The translations under genes and the position numbers were made by a program. A DNA stretch of 40,204 nucleotides from assembly GCA_021802045.1 (NCBI GenBank), contig JAKABB010000015.1:1-40204 (forward strand), written 5' to 3'. Below are positions 15,354 through 22,903 of this stretch, in pieces; within the stretch, counting starts at the first letter, position 1; every line of letters starts with the position of its first letter. Under the pieces are notes generated by a model that was not told the DNA's origin, searched no databases, and saw only the letters and a list, made by a program, of their open reading frames with translations. This DNA is from a bacterium. Its GTDB lineage: Bacteria; Chloroflexota; Dormibacteria; Aeolococcales; Bog-877.

Positions 15354-16232
15354 TCAACCTGGCTTGGTCGCGCCGGTCTTCCCGATGGGGAAACGGAAGG
15401 TCTCGAGCAGGGTCTGGAGGCCGGCCGCGGTCGCCGCCAGGGGACCACGGGCCACCACCTGGAAGGCGAGTCCCCGGTGGGCGGCCACCCGGACCACCGC
15501 CAGGAGCTGGCCGGTGGGTGCGATGTATCGGCGCTCCAGGACCGTCACCCCGTAGACCTGGACCGGGGTCGCCGCGAACAGTGTCAGGGTGGGCGGGACC
15601 GCCGCCGGGAGCGCCGCCAGACTGGGGGCCTGGGTGACGGTGATCGTGGGGTTGGCCGACCCCCCGCTCCCGGAGGCCGCGCTCGGAGCGGCAGTGGCCG
15701 TGGGCCCGGGGCTGGCCCCCGTGCTCGCCGCTGGGCCCCGGAAGGCCACCGTGGGCGGGCTCTCCTGGTAGGTCCAGGCACTGGGATAGAGGACGGTGAA
15801 CGAGAGCACGCTCGAGGCGTAGCTCTGGAAGGAGGCGGTGCTGGTGAGTCCGACGGCGCCGGACACCCATCCAGTGTGGGATTGTCCCTGGACTTCCCAC
15901 CACCCGCCGTTGGTGGCGGAGTGCTGCAGGATGGGGAGTTGGACCCCCTGGGCGATGATGCCCAGCACCTTGGCGCTGAGGCTGGGCGCGGCCCGCATGT
16001 TGACCCCGTCCGGCGCCAGGATGGTCAGCTGGGTGGGGGGCGGGGTCACCGAGGGGCTGGGGACCGGGGTGGCTGTGCGGGACGGGGTCGGCCGGGGGTG
16101 GCTGAAGGGGCCGCATCCACTGAGCAGGGCCACGGTCAGCAGGAGCAGGGCGGGCCGACCGAGCGCCCGGCCCGCGTGACGCGCCGGCCCGCGACCCTGC
16201 GGCTGAAGCGTCCGGGCGCAGGTCTCCACCAT
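15354..16232 (-). CDS. SH3b-domain lipoprotein
   Basis: This 292-residue exported lipoprotein has a long basic N-region, a hydrophobic core (PALLLLTVALLSGCGP) and a lipobox LLSGC, so the cysteine at about 40 would be lipidated and anchored outside the membrane. A Pro/Thr/Ser-rich linker leads to a bacterial SH3 domain (about 70-125; VNMRAAPSLSAKVLGI ... GGWWEVQ ... TGWVSG), which usually binds cell-wall material. The C-terminal 160 residues include a Ser/Ala/Gly-rich insert and a beta-rich domain that I do not recognise (VLSFTVLYPSAWTYQE; QVYGVTVLERRYIAPTGQLL). The ATG is 5 nt after pyrF, so the gene is in the pyrF operon. A wall-associated role is inferred. Confidence 0.8.
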   Translation of the reverse strand: MVETCARTLQPQGRGPARHAGRALGRPALLLLTVALLSGCGPFSHPRPTPSRTATPVPSPSVTPPPTQLTILAPDGVNMRAAPSLSAKVLGIIAQGVQLPILQHSATNGGWWEVQGQSHTGWVSGAVGLTSTASFQSYASSVLSFTVLYPSAWTYQESPPTVAFRGPAASTGASPGPTATAAPSAASGSGGSANPTITVTQAPSLAALPAAVPPTLTLFAATPVQVYGVTVLERRYIAPTGQLLAVVRVAAHRGLAFQVVARGPLAATAAGLQTLLETFRFPIGKTGATKPG

Positions 16233-16236
16233 CCGC

Positions 16237-17085
16237 TCAGAAGGGGAGCGGCACCGCGCTCAGCTGCTGGTGGTAGCGGCTGGCGGCGGCGGCGGCGGCT
16301 TCGGCGAAGTCCCGGCCCCGCGAGGCGCTGGCGATGCCACGGGAGATCGAGAGCAGGAACGGAGCTCGGCCGTCGGGCCCCGCGGCCGCTGCGGCGGCCG
16401 CCGCGAGGTCGCCACCCTGGGCGCCGACGCCGGGGATGAGGATCGGCAGGGTCGGGGCCACCGTCCGCACCGCGTGGAGCTCGGCGGGCCAGGTCGCCCC
16501 GACGACCAGGCCGGCGGTGTCGCCCGGTCCGAGGCGGTCCCACTCGACCACGCGCCGGGCCACCTCCAGGTAGAGGGGCCTCCCCTCGGGGCCCACGGCG
16601 AGGTCCTGGAAATCGGCGGCGCCGGGGTTGCTGGTGCGGCAGAGGACGAAGGCGACCCGCCCGGGCATCGACAGCAGCGGGGTCACCGCATCGTGACCGA
16701 GGTACGGATTGGCCGTGCAGGCGTCCGCCCCCAGGGTGGCGAACAGCGTCTCGGCGTAGGCGGCGGCGGTGTGGCCGATGTCGCCCCGCTTGGCGTCCAC
16801 GATGACCAGGCCATGCTCTCGCGCGGCGGAGATGACATCGATGAGGGCTAGCCATCCCTCGGCCCCGAAGCGCTCGTAGAAGGCGATGTTGGGCTTGAAG
16901 GCCGCGGCCCAGTGGCCGGTGGCGGCGATCACCTCCAGGCAGAACTGCCGGACCCCATCGATCCCCCCCTCAAGATGGCTCGGCAACTGGCTGGGGTCGG
17001 GGTCGAGGCCGACGCACAAGGGCGCACCGGCCTCGGCCACCGCGGCGCTGAGCCGTTCGGCGAAGCTGCGCACGCCAGCGGTCAC
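16237..17085 (-). CDS. pyrF: Orotidine 5'-phosphate decarboxylase, type 2
   Basis: This 282-residue enzyme makes UMP from OMP, the last step of pyrimidine synthesis. Diagnostic motifs are CVGLDPDPSQLP near residue 25, AAFKPNIAFYERFGAEG (about 61-77), the catalytic Asp-Lys-Asp array in VDAKRGDIGHTA (about 97-107), VTPLLS, and the phosphate-binding LIPGVGAQGGD. Length and the AKRGD signature fit the PyrF type 2 subfamily found in actinobacteria and relatives. The GTG at 17085 overlaps the zinc-ribbon stop as GTGA; a TTG one codon earlier is less likely. It is the only pyrimidine-synthesis gene in the window. Confidence 0.93.
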   Translation of the reverse strand: MTAGVRSFAERLSAAVAEAGAPLCVGLDPDPSQLPSHLEGGIDGVRQFCLEVIAATGHWAAAFKPNIAFYERFGAEGWLALIDVISAAREHGLVIVDAKRGDIGHTAAAYAETLFATLGADACTANPYLGHDAVTPLLSMPGRVAFVLCRTSNPGAADFQDLAVGPEGRPLYLEVARRVVEWDRLGPGDTAGLVVGATWPAELHAVRTVAPTLPILIPGVGAQGGDLAAAAAAAAGPDGRAPFLLSISRGIASASRGRDFAEAAAAAASRYHQQLSAVPLPF

Positions 17086-17276
17086 CAAGCGGTGCGGCTG
17101 GTGCTGGGCTGGATGGCTCCGGGGGCCTGCGGCGAGTAGGGGATCGTGATCCGGGCGGACTGCGTCTGCATGCAGCCGGGGCAGAGGGGCGCGATCTCCC
17201 CGTCGAGCAGCACCGCGGCCAGCCGGTAGATCGGGAACTCCCGACGGCAGTTGGTGCAGGCCTGCATCCAGGGCAT
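17082..17276 (-). CDS. Small zinc-ribbon protein
   Basis: This 64-residue protein has two CxxC knuckles: CTNC at residues 7-10 and CPGC at about 34-37, separated by a strand-rich segment (IYRLAAVLLDGEIAPL). That is a zinc-ribbon fold. The C-terminal third is Ser/Pro/Gln-rich and probably unstructured. The ATG at 17276 is preceded by a very strong GGAGGAGGAGGAGG ribosome-binding site. The gene is first in the pyrF operon, translationally coupled to pyrF. Function is unknown; a nucleic-acid or protein-binding role is only a guess. Confidence 0.75.
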   Translation of the reverse strand: MPWMQACTNCRREFPIYRLAAVLLDGEIAPLCPGCMQTQSARITIPYSPQAPGAIQPSTSRTAW

Positions 17277-17313
17277 CTGTCCTCCTCCTCCTCCAGCCTG
17301 CGGGTCAGTCCGC

Positions 17314-17319
17314 ATTGTA
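17314..17319 (-). promoter_or_regulatory. -10 box TACAAT for the zinc-ribbon/pyrF operon
   Basis: TACAAT lies about 37 nt before the zinc-ribbon ATG and gives a leader of roughly 30 nt containing the strong ribosome-binding site. No clear -35 is seen. It is back to back with the tRNA promoter. Confidence 0.55.
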
Positions 17320-17376
17320 GGCGCAGGCCGCTCCGCCGGCACCGCTCTCTCGCGGGGTAGGGCCGGTGGGTGGTGC

Positions 17377-17382
17377 TATTCT
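17377..17382 (+). promoter_or_regulatory. -10 box TATTCT for the tRNA-Pro gene
   Basis: TATTCT ends 12 nt before the first base of the tRNA, as expected for a tRNA promoter with a short 5' leader. No clear -35 is seen. Confidence 0.5.
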
Positions 17383-17394
17383 CAACGTCTCGCA

Positions 17395-17471
17395 CGGGGA
17401 GTAGCGCAGGTGGTTAGCGCACCAGTCTGGGGGACTGGGGGTCGCAGGTTCGAGTCCTGTCTCCCCGACCA
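17395..17471 (+). tRNA. tRNA-Pro, anticodon GGG, with encoded CCA
   Basis: The acceptor stem is CGGGGAG / CTCCCCG (7 bp). The D-arm is GCGC/GCGC, the anticodon stem is CCAGT/ACTGG around the loop CTGGGGG (anticodon GGG), and the T-arm is GCAGG/CCTGT around TTCGAGT, with one G-T pair. The discriminator A and CCA end are encoded. All stems pair, so this is a complete gene of 77 nt. A short ATTTT follows. Confidence 0.96.
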
Positions 17472-18368
17472 ACATTTTCCCTGATCGCCGGCCCGACATG
17501 GCCTGCACGTGGTGGTGGAGCGGCCGGTAGGTGCGGCCGCGGGTCGGGCGGGTGGCGCCAGCGCGTGGCCGGCGTCGCGGGCCCGCCCACCGCCGCGGTC
17601 TAGAGCGGCACCGCAACCGTCGTGCTCCGTCCCCCCGCCGGTGCCGCACGCCATGTGCCTGAGGGCACCCGGTGGGGTCGGCAAGCCTCGAGACGGCCGC
17701 GGGGTCCGTGTCGGCGTGGTTCGCGAGACCAATCCCGGTGCCCACTGGCCGCACCGGCGGTTCCGGTCTCCGCCACACGGGGAGCGACCGCCCCACGCGG
17801 GCTCCGTCAGGTGGGTGGTGGTCCGACCTGCGGCTCTGGGAGCATCCGCCACGCTACGAGCATCTGTTCGCTATTGGCCCCTGCGGGAGCGCGGCCCGCG
17901 GGCTGCCCGCGGCACCGGACGAGGGGCACCCCTGGAGACAGCGTCACCACCTCGACCGGGCGCTGGGCCCCAGTGCGGGGCGTCCCCGCCGACAGGTGCT
18001 GGCGGGCCGCCGGCTGTCGTCGGCCCCATCGAGGTGCGGCGAGCCGGCGAGGCCCGATACGATGGACAAGGCAGTCACCCGCTCCCGGTTCCCTACCCCT
18101 GGCCCCCGGGCGCCCGTCGTGGGGAGGGCGACCGCGACTGGCCGACGCCACCGGACCCGTGGGAGGCTCCTCTCTCGGGGACGGGGCAGCTCTCCCGCCC
18201 AGTGACGACGCCGACCGCCGTGAACCCACCGCCCAGAGCCATCCCCCCCCCTCCCACCTCCCCTGCCAGGTTGCGGTCCGAGACGCCGGTCTCCTCCGCT
18301 CCATTCGTCCTGCGCCCGTTGGCACCGGCGTCCCGACCTCCGTGCCACTCACCGGCACCGGGCTCCGG
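17472..18368. other. About 900 bp without a recognisable gene
   Basis: Frames open through this stretch on both strands, including the frame continuous with the membrane protein downstream. Their products are Arg/Pro/Gly-rich, lack hydrophobic periodicity and match no family I know. No integrase, repeat pair or tRNA fragment is visible downstream of the tRNA, so I do not call an integrated element. A partly decayed gene or a long regulatory leader remains possible. Confidence 0.5.
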
Positions 18369-19775
18369 GTGAGGGCCCAGCCAAAGGGCTGGCGGCGCCT
18401 GCGGCCCGCGTGGCGCCCGGACGGTTCTCGAGCCGAACGCCTGGCCCTGCTCGTGATGGCGAGCGTGGCGATGCGCTTCGCCAACTGGCTCTGGCTGGCA
18501 CACCGGGTGCCGGGACGGCCCGCGCTTCTCGCCAACCTGCTCCTGCAGGAGGTGGCCTTCGTGGGTGCGGTGGCCCTCATCGCGCTGGCCTGCCGTCAAG
18601 CGGTGCCGGGCTGGGTGCGCCGCTGGCGCCCCCAGCGACTGCTCTGGGGCAGCCCGCTCTGGGGCACCGCCCTCCTGGCCGCGGTGGGGTTGGCGGCCGG
18701 GGGCGCGGTGGCTCGGGGCCCAAGCCTGATCGACGACGCCAGCAGCATGGCGATCTGCGGGGCACGGGCCATGGTGGCCGGGCACGACCCGTACCGCGTC
18801 CCCGAGATCGCCTGCCTGGACCGTCTGCACGTGTCGGTGCTGGGCTCGACACCGTTCCGCCGTGGCCCGCTGGCCGGCGTGCGCGGCTACCCGACACCGC
18901 CGGAGGTGGTCGCCGCAGCCGCCCTGGCGCGGCGCCAGGGCGCGCGATCGACCCTCTTCACCCGGCTCGCCAAGCCACCACTGGATCCCGCCGTGATGGT
19001 GCCGGTGGCGCGGGCCCCGGCGACGCTCCGCGCCCTCTGGACCATGCTGCCCTGCCTGGTCCTGCTGGTGGCGGTGCTGTGGGCGGCGGGGGCGCTGTGG
19101 CCGGTGGCGGCGGCGCTCTTCGCCCTGCTGTACTTCATCCACGGGTCGGTGCTGGACTTCGGGGTCACCGGCAACGTCGAGACCTTCTCCTACGCGCTGA
19201 TGGGGCTCTCCGTGCTGTGGATGCGACGGCCGGCGCTGTCGGCCATCTGTCTGGGGCTGGCGATCAGCCTCAACGAGCTCGCCTGGTTCGTGCTGCCGGC
19301 GTATGTCCTCCTCACCCTGGGCCGGGAGGGCTGGTGGCGGCGCTGGATCGCCCTCGGGGTGACGGTGGCGGTGGCGGTCGGCCCCTGGCTGCTGCTCTAC
19401 CCGGACGCGCCGGCCACCATCTGGTCCGCCCTGCGGGCCCCGACGTTCCCCCTGGGTTCAGGACCGATCGAACTGGTGCTGGCGGACTTCGTTCCCGAGC
19501 CCCCGCAGATGCTGCCCCTGACCGCGGCCGGTCTGGTCATGCTGGGAACCTTCGTCGCCGGCCTGATGCGTCCGCGCTGGCGGGTGGCGGCGGCGGTGCT
19601 GCTGGTGGCCGGGTTCTGGTTCAGCTGGCGGAGCCTGGACGAGTACCTGGCGCAGATTCCCCTGCTGGCCCTGGTCGCGGTCCTCGCCATGCTGGACAGG
19701 GACGCCCCGGCGTCGGGCGGGGAGCCACCGGGGCAGGCATTGCGGCCGGCGGTCAGCGGCGGACCGGCTGCGTAG
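18369..19775 (+). CDS. Polytopic membrane protein, GT87/DUF2029-like glycosyltransferase candidate
   Basis: This protein of about 468 residues has roughly ten transmembrane helices. A basic N-terminus (KGWRRLRPAWRP) precedes the first helix at about 28. A long extracytoplasmic loop between the early helices contains DDASSMAICGARAMVAGHDP and a PTPPEV segment with a KPPLDPAV turn. The acidic residues early in an outer loop, the PY-type turn and the helix-rich C-terminal half recall polyprenyl-phosphate-sugar-dependent glycosyltransferases (GT-C fold, GT87-like), but no decisive signature is visible. The GTG at 18369 is a best guess: it precedes the basic N-terminus but has no good ribosome-binding site, and the frame is open much further upstream. 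Confidence 0.6.
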   Translation: MRAQPKGWRRLRPAWRPDGSRAERLALLVMASVAMRFANWLWLAHRVPGRPALLANLLLQEVAFVGAVALIALACRQAVPGWVRRWRPQRLLWGSPLWGTALLAAVGLAAGGAVARGPSLIDDASSMAICGARAMVAGHDPYRVPEIACLDRLHVSVLGSTPFRRGPLAGVRGYPTPPEVVAAAALARRQGARSTLFTRLAKPPLDPAVMVPVARAPATLRALWTMLPCLVLLVAVLWAAGALWPVAAALFALLYFIHGSVLDFGVTGNVETFSYALMGLSVLWMRRPALSAICLGLAISLNELAWFVLPAYVLLTLGREGWWRRWIALGVTVAVAVGPWLLLYPDAPATIWSALRAPTFPLGSGPIELVLADFVPEPPQMLPLTAAGLVMLGTFVAGLMRPRWRVAAAVLLVAGFWFSWRSLDEYLAQIPLLALVAVLAMLDRDAPASGGEPPGQALRPAVSGGPAA

Positions 19776-19949
19776 GTGGTGTCCGGGCCGACCGAGCGCC
19801 GTGACGAAGGGTGCGGCGGTGACGCCTGCTCGCTCCGCTCGCCGCGGGGGCACGCGGTGGAGGCGGTCGACGCCGAGCGCGGGCGGCGAGGATGCGCCGG
19901 GCCCAACCCGCGCGTGCCGCACCCACGGGGCCGGGTCGCCGCGGCGGGC

Positions 19950-20576
19950 TCAGGCGCCACTGGCCACCCGCGCGCGGCGCCGGACGGTCTCCAGCCGGAC
20001 GGCCACCGCGATGGGCGCCACGACCAGGATGACCAGCACCCAGAGGCTGAGCACGGGCAGGACCGTGGTGGAGCCCGTCGTCACGCACTGTGGCGGTCCG
20101 CCCGACGTCTGGATGCAGGAGCTGCCCCCACCGGCGGCCGGCGCAACTGCCGCACCAAGGACCACCACCAGCCCGCCGAGGCCACCGGGGATCACCAGGG
20201 TGCCGAGGAGCTTGTCCGGCCATCGCCAGACCGGAGACGCCCAGAGCAACACCACGCCCAGCACCCAGCCGATGCCCAGCAGGAGTCCTCCGAGCAGGAG
20301 CAGGGGCGGCACCATGGCGTCGACCAGGCGGGGGACCGGCGGGCGGTCCCTCCCCTCCCCCAGGGCCGCCGCGGCGATGTCCTCGGGGGCTCCCACGCGA
20401 TCGAGGAGCTGGCGCACGGCCGCCGGGTCGTCGCCGAGGTCGCGCCGCCCGGCTTGGATGTGTTCCGCGACCTCGGCGACCAGCTCCCGCCGCCGGGCCC
20501 GCGGGAGCGCGGCCAGGGCCGCGTCCAGTCGGCGCAGGTAGTCCTGGATCAGCGTCTCGTTCCCAGTCGTGCTCAC
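19950..20576 (-). CDS. HAAS-domain (DUF1700-like) membrane protein
   Basis: This 208-residue protein has an N-terminal helical HAAS-type domain (about 1-75): DYLRRLDAALAALPRARRRE, then EVAEHIQ, and VGAPEDIAAAALGE, the usual pattern of this domain. Three or four hydrophobic helices follow (about 88-110, 120-145, 170-190) with a loop containing two cysteines (SSCIQ, PQCVT). HAAS membrane proteins are typically encoded next to PadR regulators, as here. The GTG start overlaps the padR stop as GTGA. The probable role is an envelope-related target or partner of the PadR regulator; the substrate is unknown. Confidence 0.8.
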   Translation of the reverse strand: MSTTGNETLIQDYLRRLDAALAALPRARRRELVAEVAEHIQAGRRDLGDDPAAVRQLLDRVGAPEDIAAAALGEGRDRPPVPRLVDAMVPPLLLLGGLLLGIGWVLGVVLLWASPVWRWPDKLLGTLVIPGGLGGLVVVLGAAVAPAAGGGSSCIQTSGGPPQCVTTGSTTVLPVLSLWVLVILVVAPIAVAVRLETVRRRARVASGA

Positions 20577-20923
20577 AGCGCCCCTCCATCATCAAGGACC
20601 CGGTCGACCCCGTCCCGGAACCGTTGCCACTCCTGCCGAAACCCGAGGAGGGCTCGCTCCCCGGCGGGGGTCAGCCGGTAGTACCGGCGGGGCGGGCCCT
20701 GGGTCGACTCGCGCCAGGTGCTCTCCACCAACTGGGCCCGGCGCAGCCGCGTCAGCAGCGGGTAGATCGTGCCCTCACCGGCCAGCAGGCCATCCGACTC
20801 GGCCAGGGATCGGGCCAGGTCGAAGCCGTACCGCTCGCCGTCGCGCAGCAGCGCCAGGACGCAGTGCTCGACCACGCCCCGCCGCAGCTGGGCCAGCCAG
20901 TTGGTGCCGGTGTCAGGTACCAT
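20573..20923 (-). CDS. PadR-family transcriptional regulator
   Basis: This 116-residue winged-helix regulator belongs to the short PadR subgroup. The HTH and wing are clear: VVEHCVLALLRDGERYGFDL, then EGTIYPLLTRLRRAQLVEST (recognition helix region, about 50-70), and the wing GPPRRYYRLTPAGERAL (about 78-94). The C-terminal helix for dimerisation (FRQEWQRFRDGVDRVL) is short. It probably represses its own operon with the HAAS gene. The ATG at 20923 lies 7 nt after a TAGAGT box with no ribosome-binding site, suggesting a leaderless transcript. It is divergent from an ECF sigma gene across a region with a three-arm inverted repeat. Confidence 0.9.
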   Translation of the reverse strand: MVPDTGTNWLAQLRRGVVEHCVLALLRDGERYGFDLARSLAESDGLLAGEGTIYPLLTRLRRAQLVESTWRESTQGPPRRYYRLTPAGERALLGFRQEWQRFRDGVDRVLDDGGAL

Positions 20924-20930
20924 GCGGCGC

Positions 20931-20936
20931 ACTCTA
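20931..20936 (-). promoter_or_regulatory. -10 box TAGAGT, 7 nt before padR: leaderless promoter
   Basis: TAGAGT on the minus strand is followed by GCGCCGC and the padR ATG, so the transcript would start at the initiation codon. Confidence 0.65.
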
Positions 20937-20946
20937 CCAGGGAGTC

Positions 20947-21002
20947 CCGCCCGCGGGGCCGCGCGCGCCGCGGGCGGCAGGGTCGCGTCCTGCCGCCCGC
21001 GG
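20947..21002. repeat. Three-arm inverted repeat in the padR / ECF sigma intergenic region
   Basis: Arm A (20947-20956, CCGCCCGCGG) and arm C (20993-21002, same sequence) are both complementary to arm B (20968-20977). Arms B and C extend to a perfect 14-bp stem (20968-20981 with 20989-21002) around the 7-nt loop GTCGCGT. A:B and B:C pairing exclude each other. This could be a double operator or an alternative-hairpin RNA leader of the sigma gene. Confidence 0.6.
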
Positions 21003-21109
21003 GCCGGTCCGAGGGCTCGGAGGTGGCGAGACGGGCGCGGCCGGCCGATCGCGCCAGAGACTGACCGGCACGCTGACGCGTTGCATGCCGCGTGGAGGGG
21101 CCTACGGAC

Positions 21110-21634
21110 ATGTTCGCGGTCGACGACCTCGACGGTGTCTGCGAAGGCCGCCGGGAGGCCATGTCCCGGCGGCTCGAACCACTGCTCGACCCTGGGTACC
21201 GCCTGGCCTTCACGATCCTGCGGCGGCGGGAGGCGGCCGAGGACGCGCTCCAGGACGCCTGCTTCAACGCGCTGCGCGCCCTGCCCCGGTTCCGGGGCGA
21301 CCCCGGACGCCTTCGGGCCTGGTTCCTCACCATCGTGGCCAACCAGTGCCGCTCGCAACTCCGCCGTCCCTTCTTCGGCTGGCTGCCGCTGCCCGACCTG
21401 GCCGGCAAGGACGATCACGCGAACGACGTGGCGGTCCGCCACGACCTGGGCCAGGCGCTGACGGTGCTCCGCGGCGACCAGCGGCTGGTGCTGGCTCTCT
21501 TCTACTACATGGACCTGCCACTGGCTGAGGTGGCGCAGGTTCTCGGGGTCTCAGAGGCGGCGGCCAGGTCCCGCCTGTACCGAGCGGTTGGGCAGCTGCG
21601 GGAGCGACTCCGGGAAGTGGAGGGCGACAAGTGA
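21110..21634 (+). CDS. ECF-type RNA polymerase sigma factor
   Basis: This 174-residue extracytoplasmic-function sigma factor has region 2 at about 15-75 (GYRLAFTILRRREAAEDALQ, DACFNALRALPRFRGD, RAWFLTIVANQC) and region 4 at about 112-165 (LPLAEVAQVLGVSEAAARSR followed by LYRAVGQLRERL), the usual promoter -10 and -35 readers. The ATG at 21110 is preceded by GGAGGGG with 9 nt spacing; a GTG further upstream would include that ribosome-binding site, so the ATG is preferred. Its stop overlaps the next gene as GTGA, and that gene looks like its membrane-bound anti-sigma factor. It is divergent from padR. The signal sensed is unknown. Confidence 0.9.
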   Translation: MFAVDDLDGVCEGRREAMSRRLEPLLDPGYRLAFTILRRREAAEDALQDACFNALRALPRFRGDPGRLRAWFLTIVANQCRSQLRRPFFGWLPLPDLAGKDDHANDVAVRHDLGQALTVLRGDQRLVLALFYYMDLPLAEVAQVLGVSEAAARSRLYRAVGQLRERLREVEGDK

Positions 21635-22710
21635 TCCAGCCGATTGGTGAGCGGATCCGGCGCGCGTTCGAGGATGAGTACCAAGCTCCGGCTAGAGACC
21701 TCCGCCAAGGCCTGTGGCATCCGACGCGCCCCCGCCGGCGCCGGGGAGCGGTGCTGACCAGGGTGGGAGCGGCGGTGGGGGTGGCGGCCCTGGTGGCGCT
21801 CGCGCTCACCCTGCCCAGGGTGGTGCCGCATGGTCCCAGGCCGGCGGCAGGCTCCGGCTTCCCCCAGGTGCTGCCCGACTACGGGTACGTCGTGGTGGCG
21901 ACGGCCCAGGACCTCAGCGGCAGCGGGGGCCGACGGCTACTGGGAGTGGTGCCACCCGGGCACCCCTACGGGGTCATCTTCCAGGACCGCTGCACCGGCC
22001 CGACGTTGCATGCCACGAATTTCGCCCTGTCGCGCAACGCTACCTGGAAGAACCTCATCCTCGGAGTCTTCAGCGCCGACGGGCACCTGCAGGTCGGCAC
22101 CTCGGCGCCCAAGCCCTTCGCGCGCCACTGCGGTTCGCTGGTGGGCACGCCCGGGGGCGGGAGCACACTCGCTGGGTCGGTGGGAAGTGCCGCGGGGAGC
22201 TCGCGGCCGGAGCCGGTGTTCGTGGTCTCTGCGCCCGGGATCGCCTGGCGGGTCACGCTGGAGATCTGGCGGGGCACCTCCCCGCCGCGCCCGCTGCCCA
22301 AGACCCTCGGCACCTGTCCGTCAGACCGGCTCGGATGGGCATCGTCACCGGGCACGCAGGCGGGCCCCGCGGTCGACTACAGCGTCCAACCCGAGGGCAA
22401 CTCGGTCACCCCGCCTTGCCGGCTCTCCCTGCCGATCCGCCTCGGCCTGTACCTCGGCGGCACGGAGACTCCGCTGCCGATCTCTGGCAACGGCCAGTCT
22501 GCCACCCTCTCCGGCCGGTACAACGGCGGCCCCCCCTTCCTCGAGCTCACCTGGCGCTGGAGCAACTGGTGCGGCTCCCGGAGGCCGGTCCAGGCGGTGT
22601 ACTTCGGTCCGGGTGGGGCCGTGATCGCGAGCACCACCCACCCCCTGCCCCTGCCGGCCTGTGTGGACCCCGCCCAGCCCTCGCGGCTGGTCCTGCTGCG
22701 CCCGCACTGA
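21631..22710 (+). CDS. Probable membrane-bound anti-sigma factor with Cys-rich outer domain
   Basis: This 359-residue protein starts with a GTG overlapping the sigma factor stop. A short cytoplasmic segment (about 1-40, RIRRAFEDEYQAPARDLRQG) is followed by one transmembrane helix (about 42-64, LTRVGAAVGVAALVALALTL) and an extracytoplasmic region of about 290 residues. That region carries six cysteines (DRCTG, RHCGS, GTCPSD, PPCRL, NWCGS, PACVD) that could form disulfides, plus Gly/Ser-rich stretches. I see no zinc-binding HxxxCxxC motif in the cytoplasmic part, so assignment as an anti-sigma factor rests on position, coupling and topology. The outer domain is not one I recognise. Confidence 0.65.
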   Translation: MIQPIGERIRRAFEDEYQAPARDLRQGLWHPTRPRRRRGAVLTRVGAAVGVAALVALALTLPRVVPHGPRPAAGSGFPQVLPDYGYVVVATAQDLSGSGGRRLLGVVPPGHPYGVIFQDRCTGPTLHATNFALSRNATWKNLILGVFSADGHLQVGTSAPKPFARHCGSLVGTPGGGSTLAGSVGSAAGSSRPEPVFVVSAPGIAWRVTLEIWRGTSPPRPLPKTLGTCPSDRLGWASSPGTQAGPAVDYSVQPEGNSVTPPCRLSLPIRLGLYLGGTETPLPISGNGQSATLSGRYNGGPPFLELTWRWSNWCGSRRPVQAVYFGPGGAVIASTTHPLPLPACVDPAQPSRLVLLRPH

Positions 22711-22903
22711 CCTCTCGTGCCGGGGGGCCGTTCCGGAAGCCGTGGCGTTCGACTCGCGTTGCGATCACCGAACCGCTCGTCCGCCTGCGTGCCCCCCCGG
22801 ATGGCGGGCCGTCGAGCTCCGGGTTGGGCGGTCGACCGTCGACGCGGAACCGAACGCTCGCCGCCGCCAGGAGCGGTGGAGCGGCCAGGGCGGCCGGCTC
22901 GGG

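Noticed and set aside
17382-17852. Minus-strand open frame ending near a peptide like QDSNLRPPVPQ, antisense to the tRNA
   Set aside because: This peptide pattern is the well-known false translation of the reverse strand of a tRNA gene. The complete tRNA-Pro explains the sequence.
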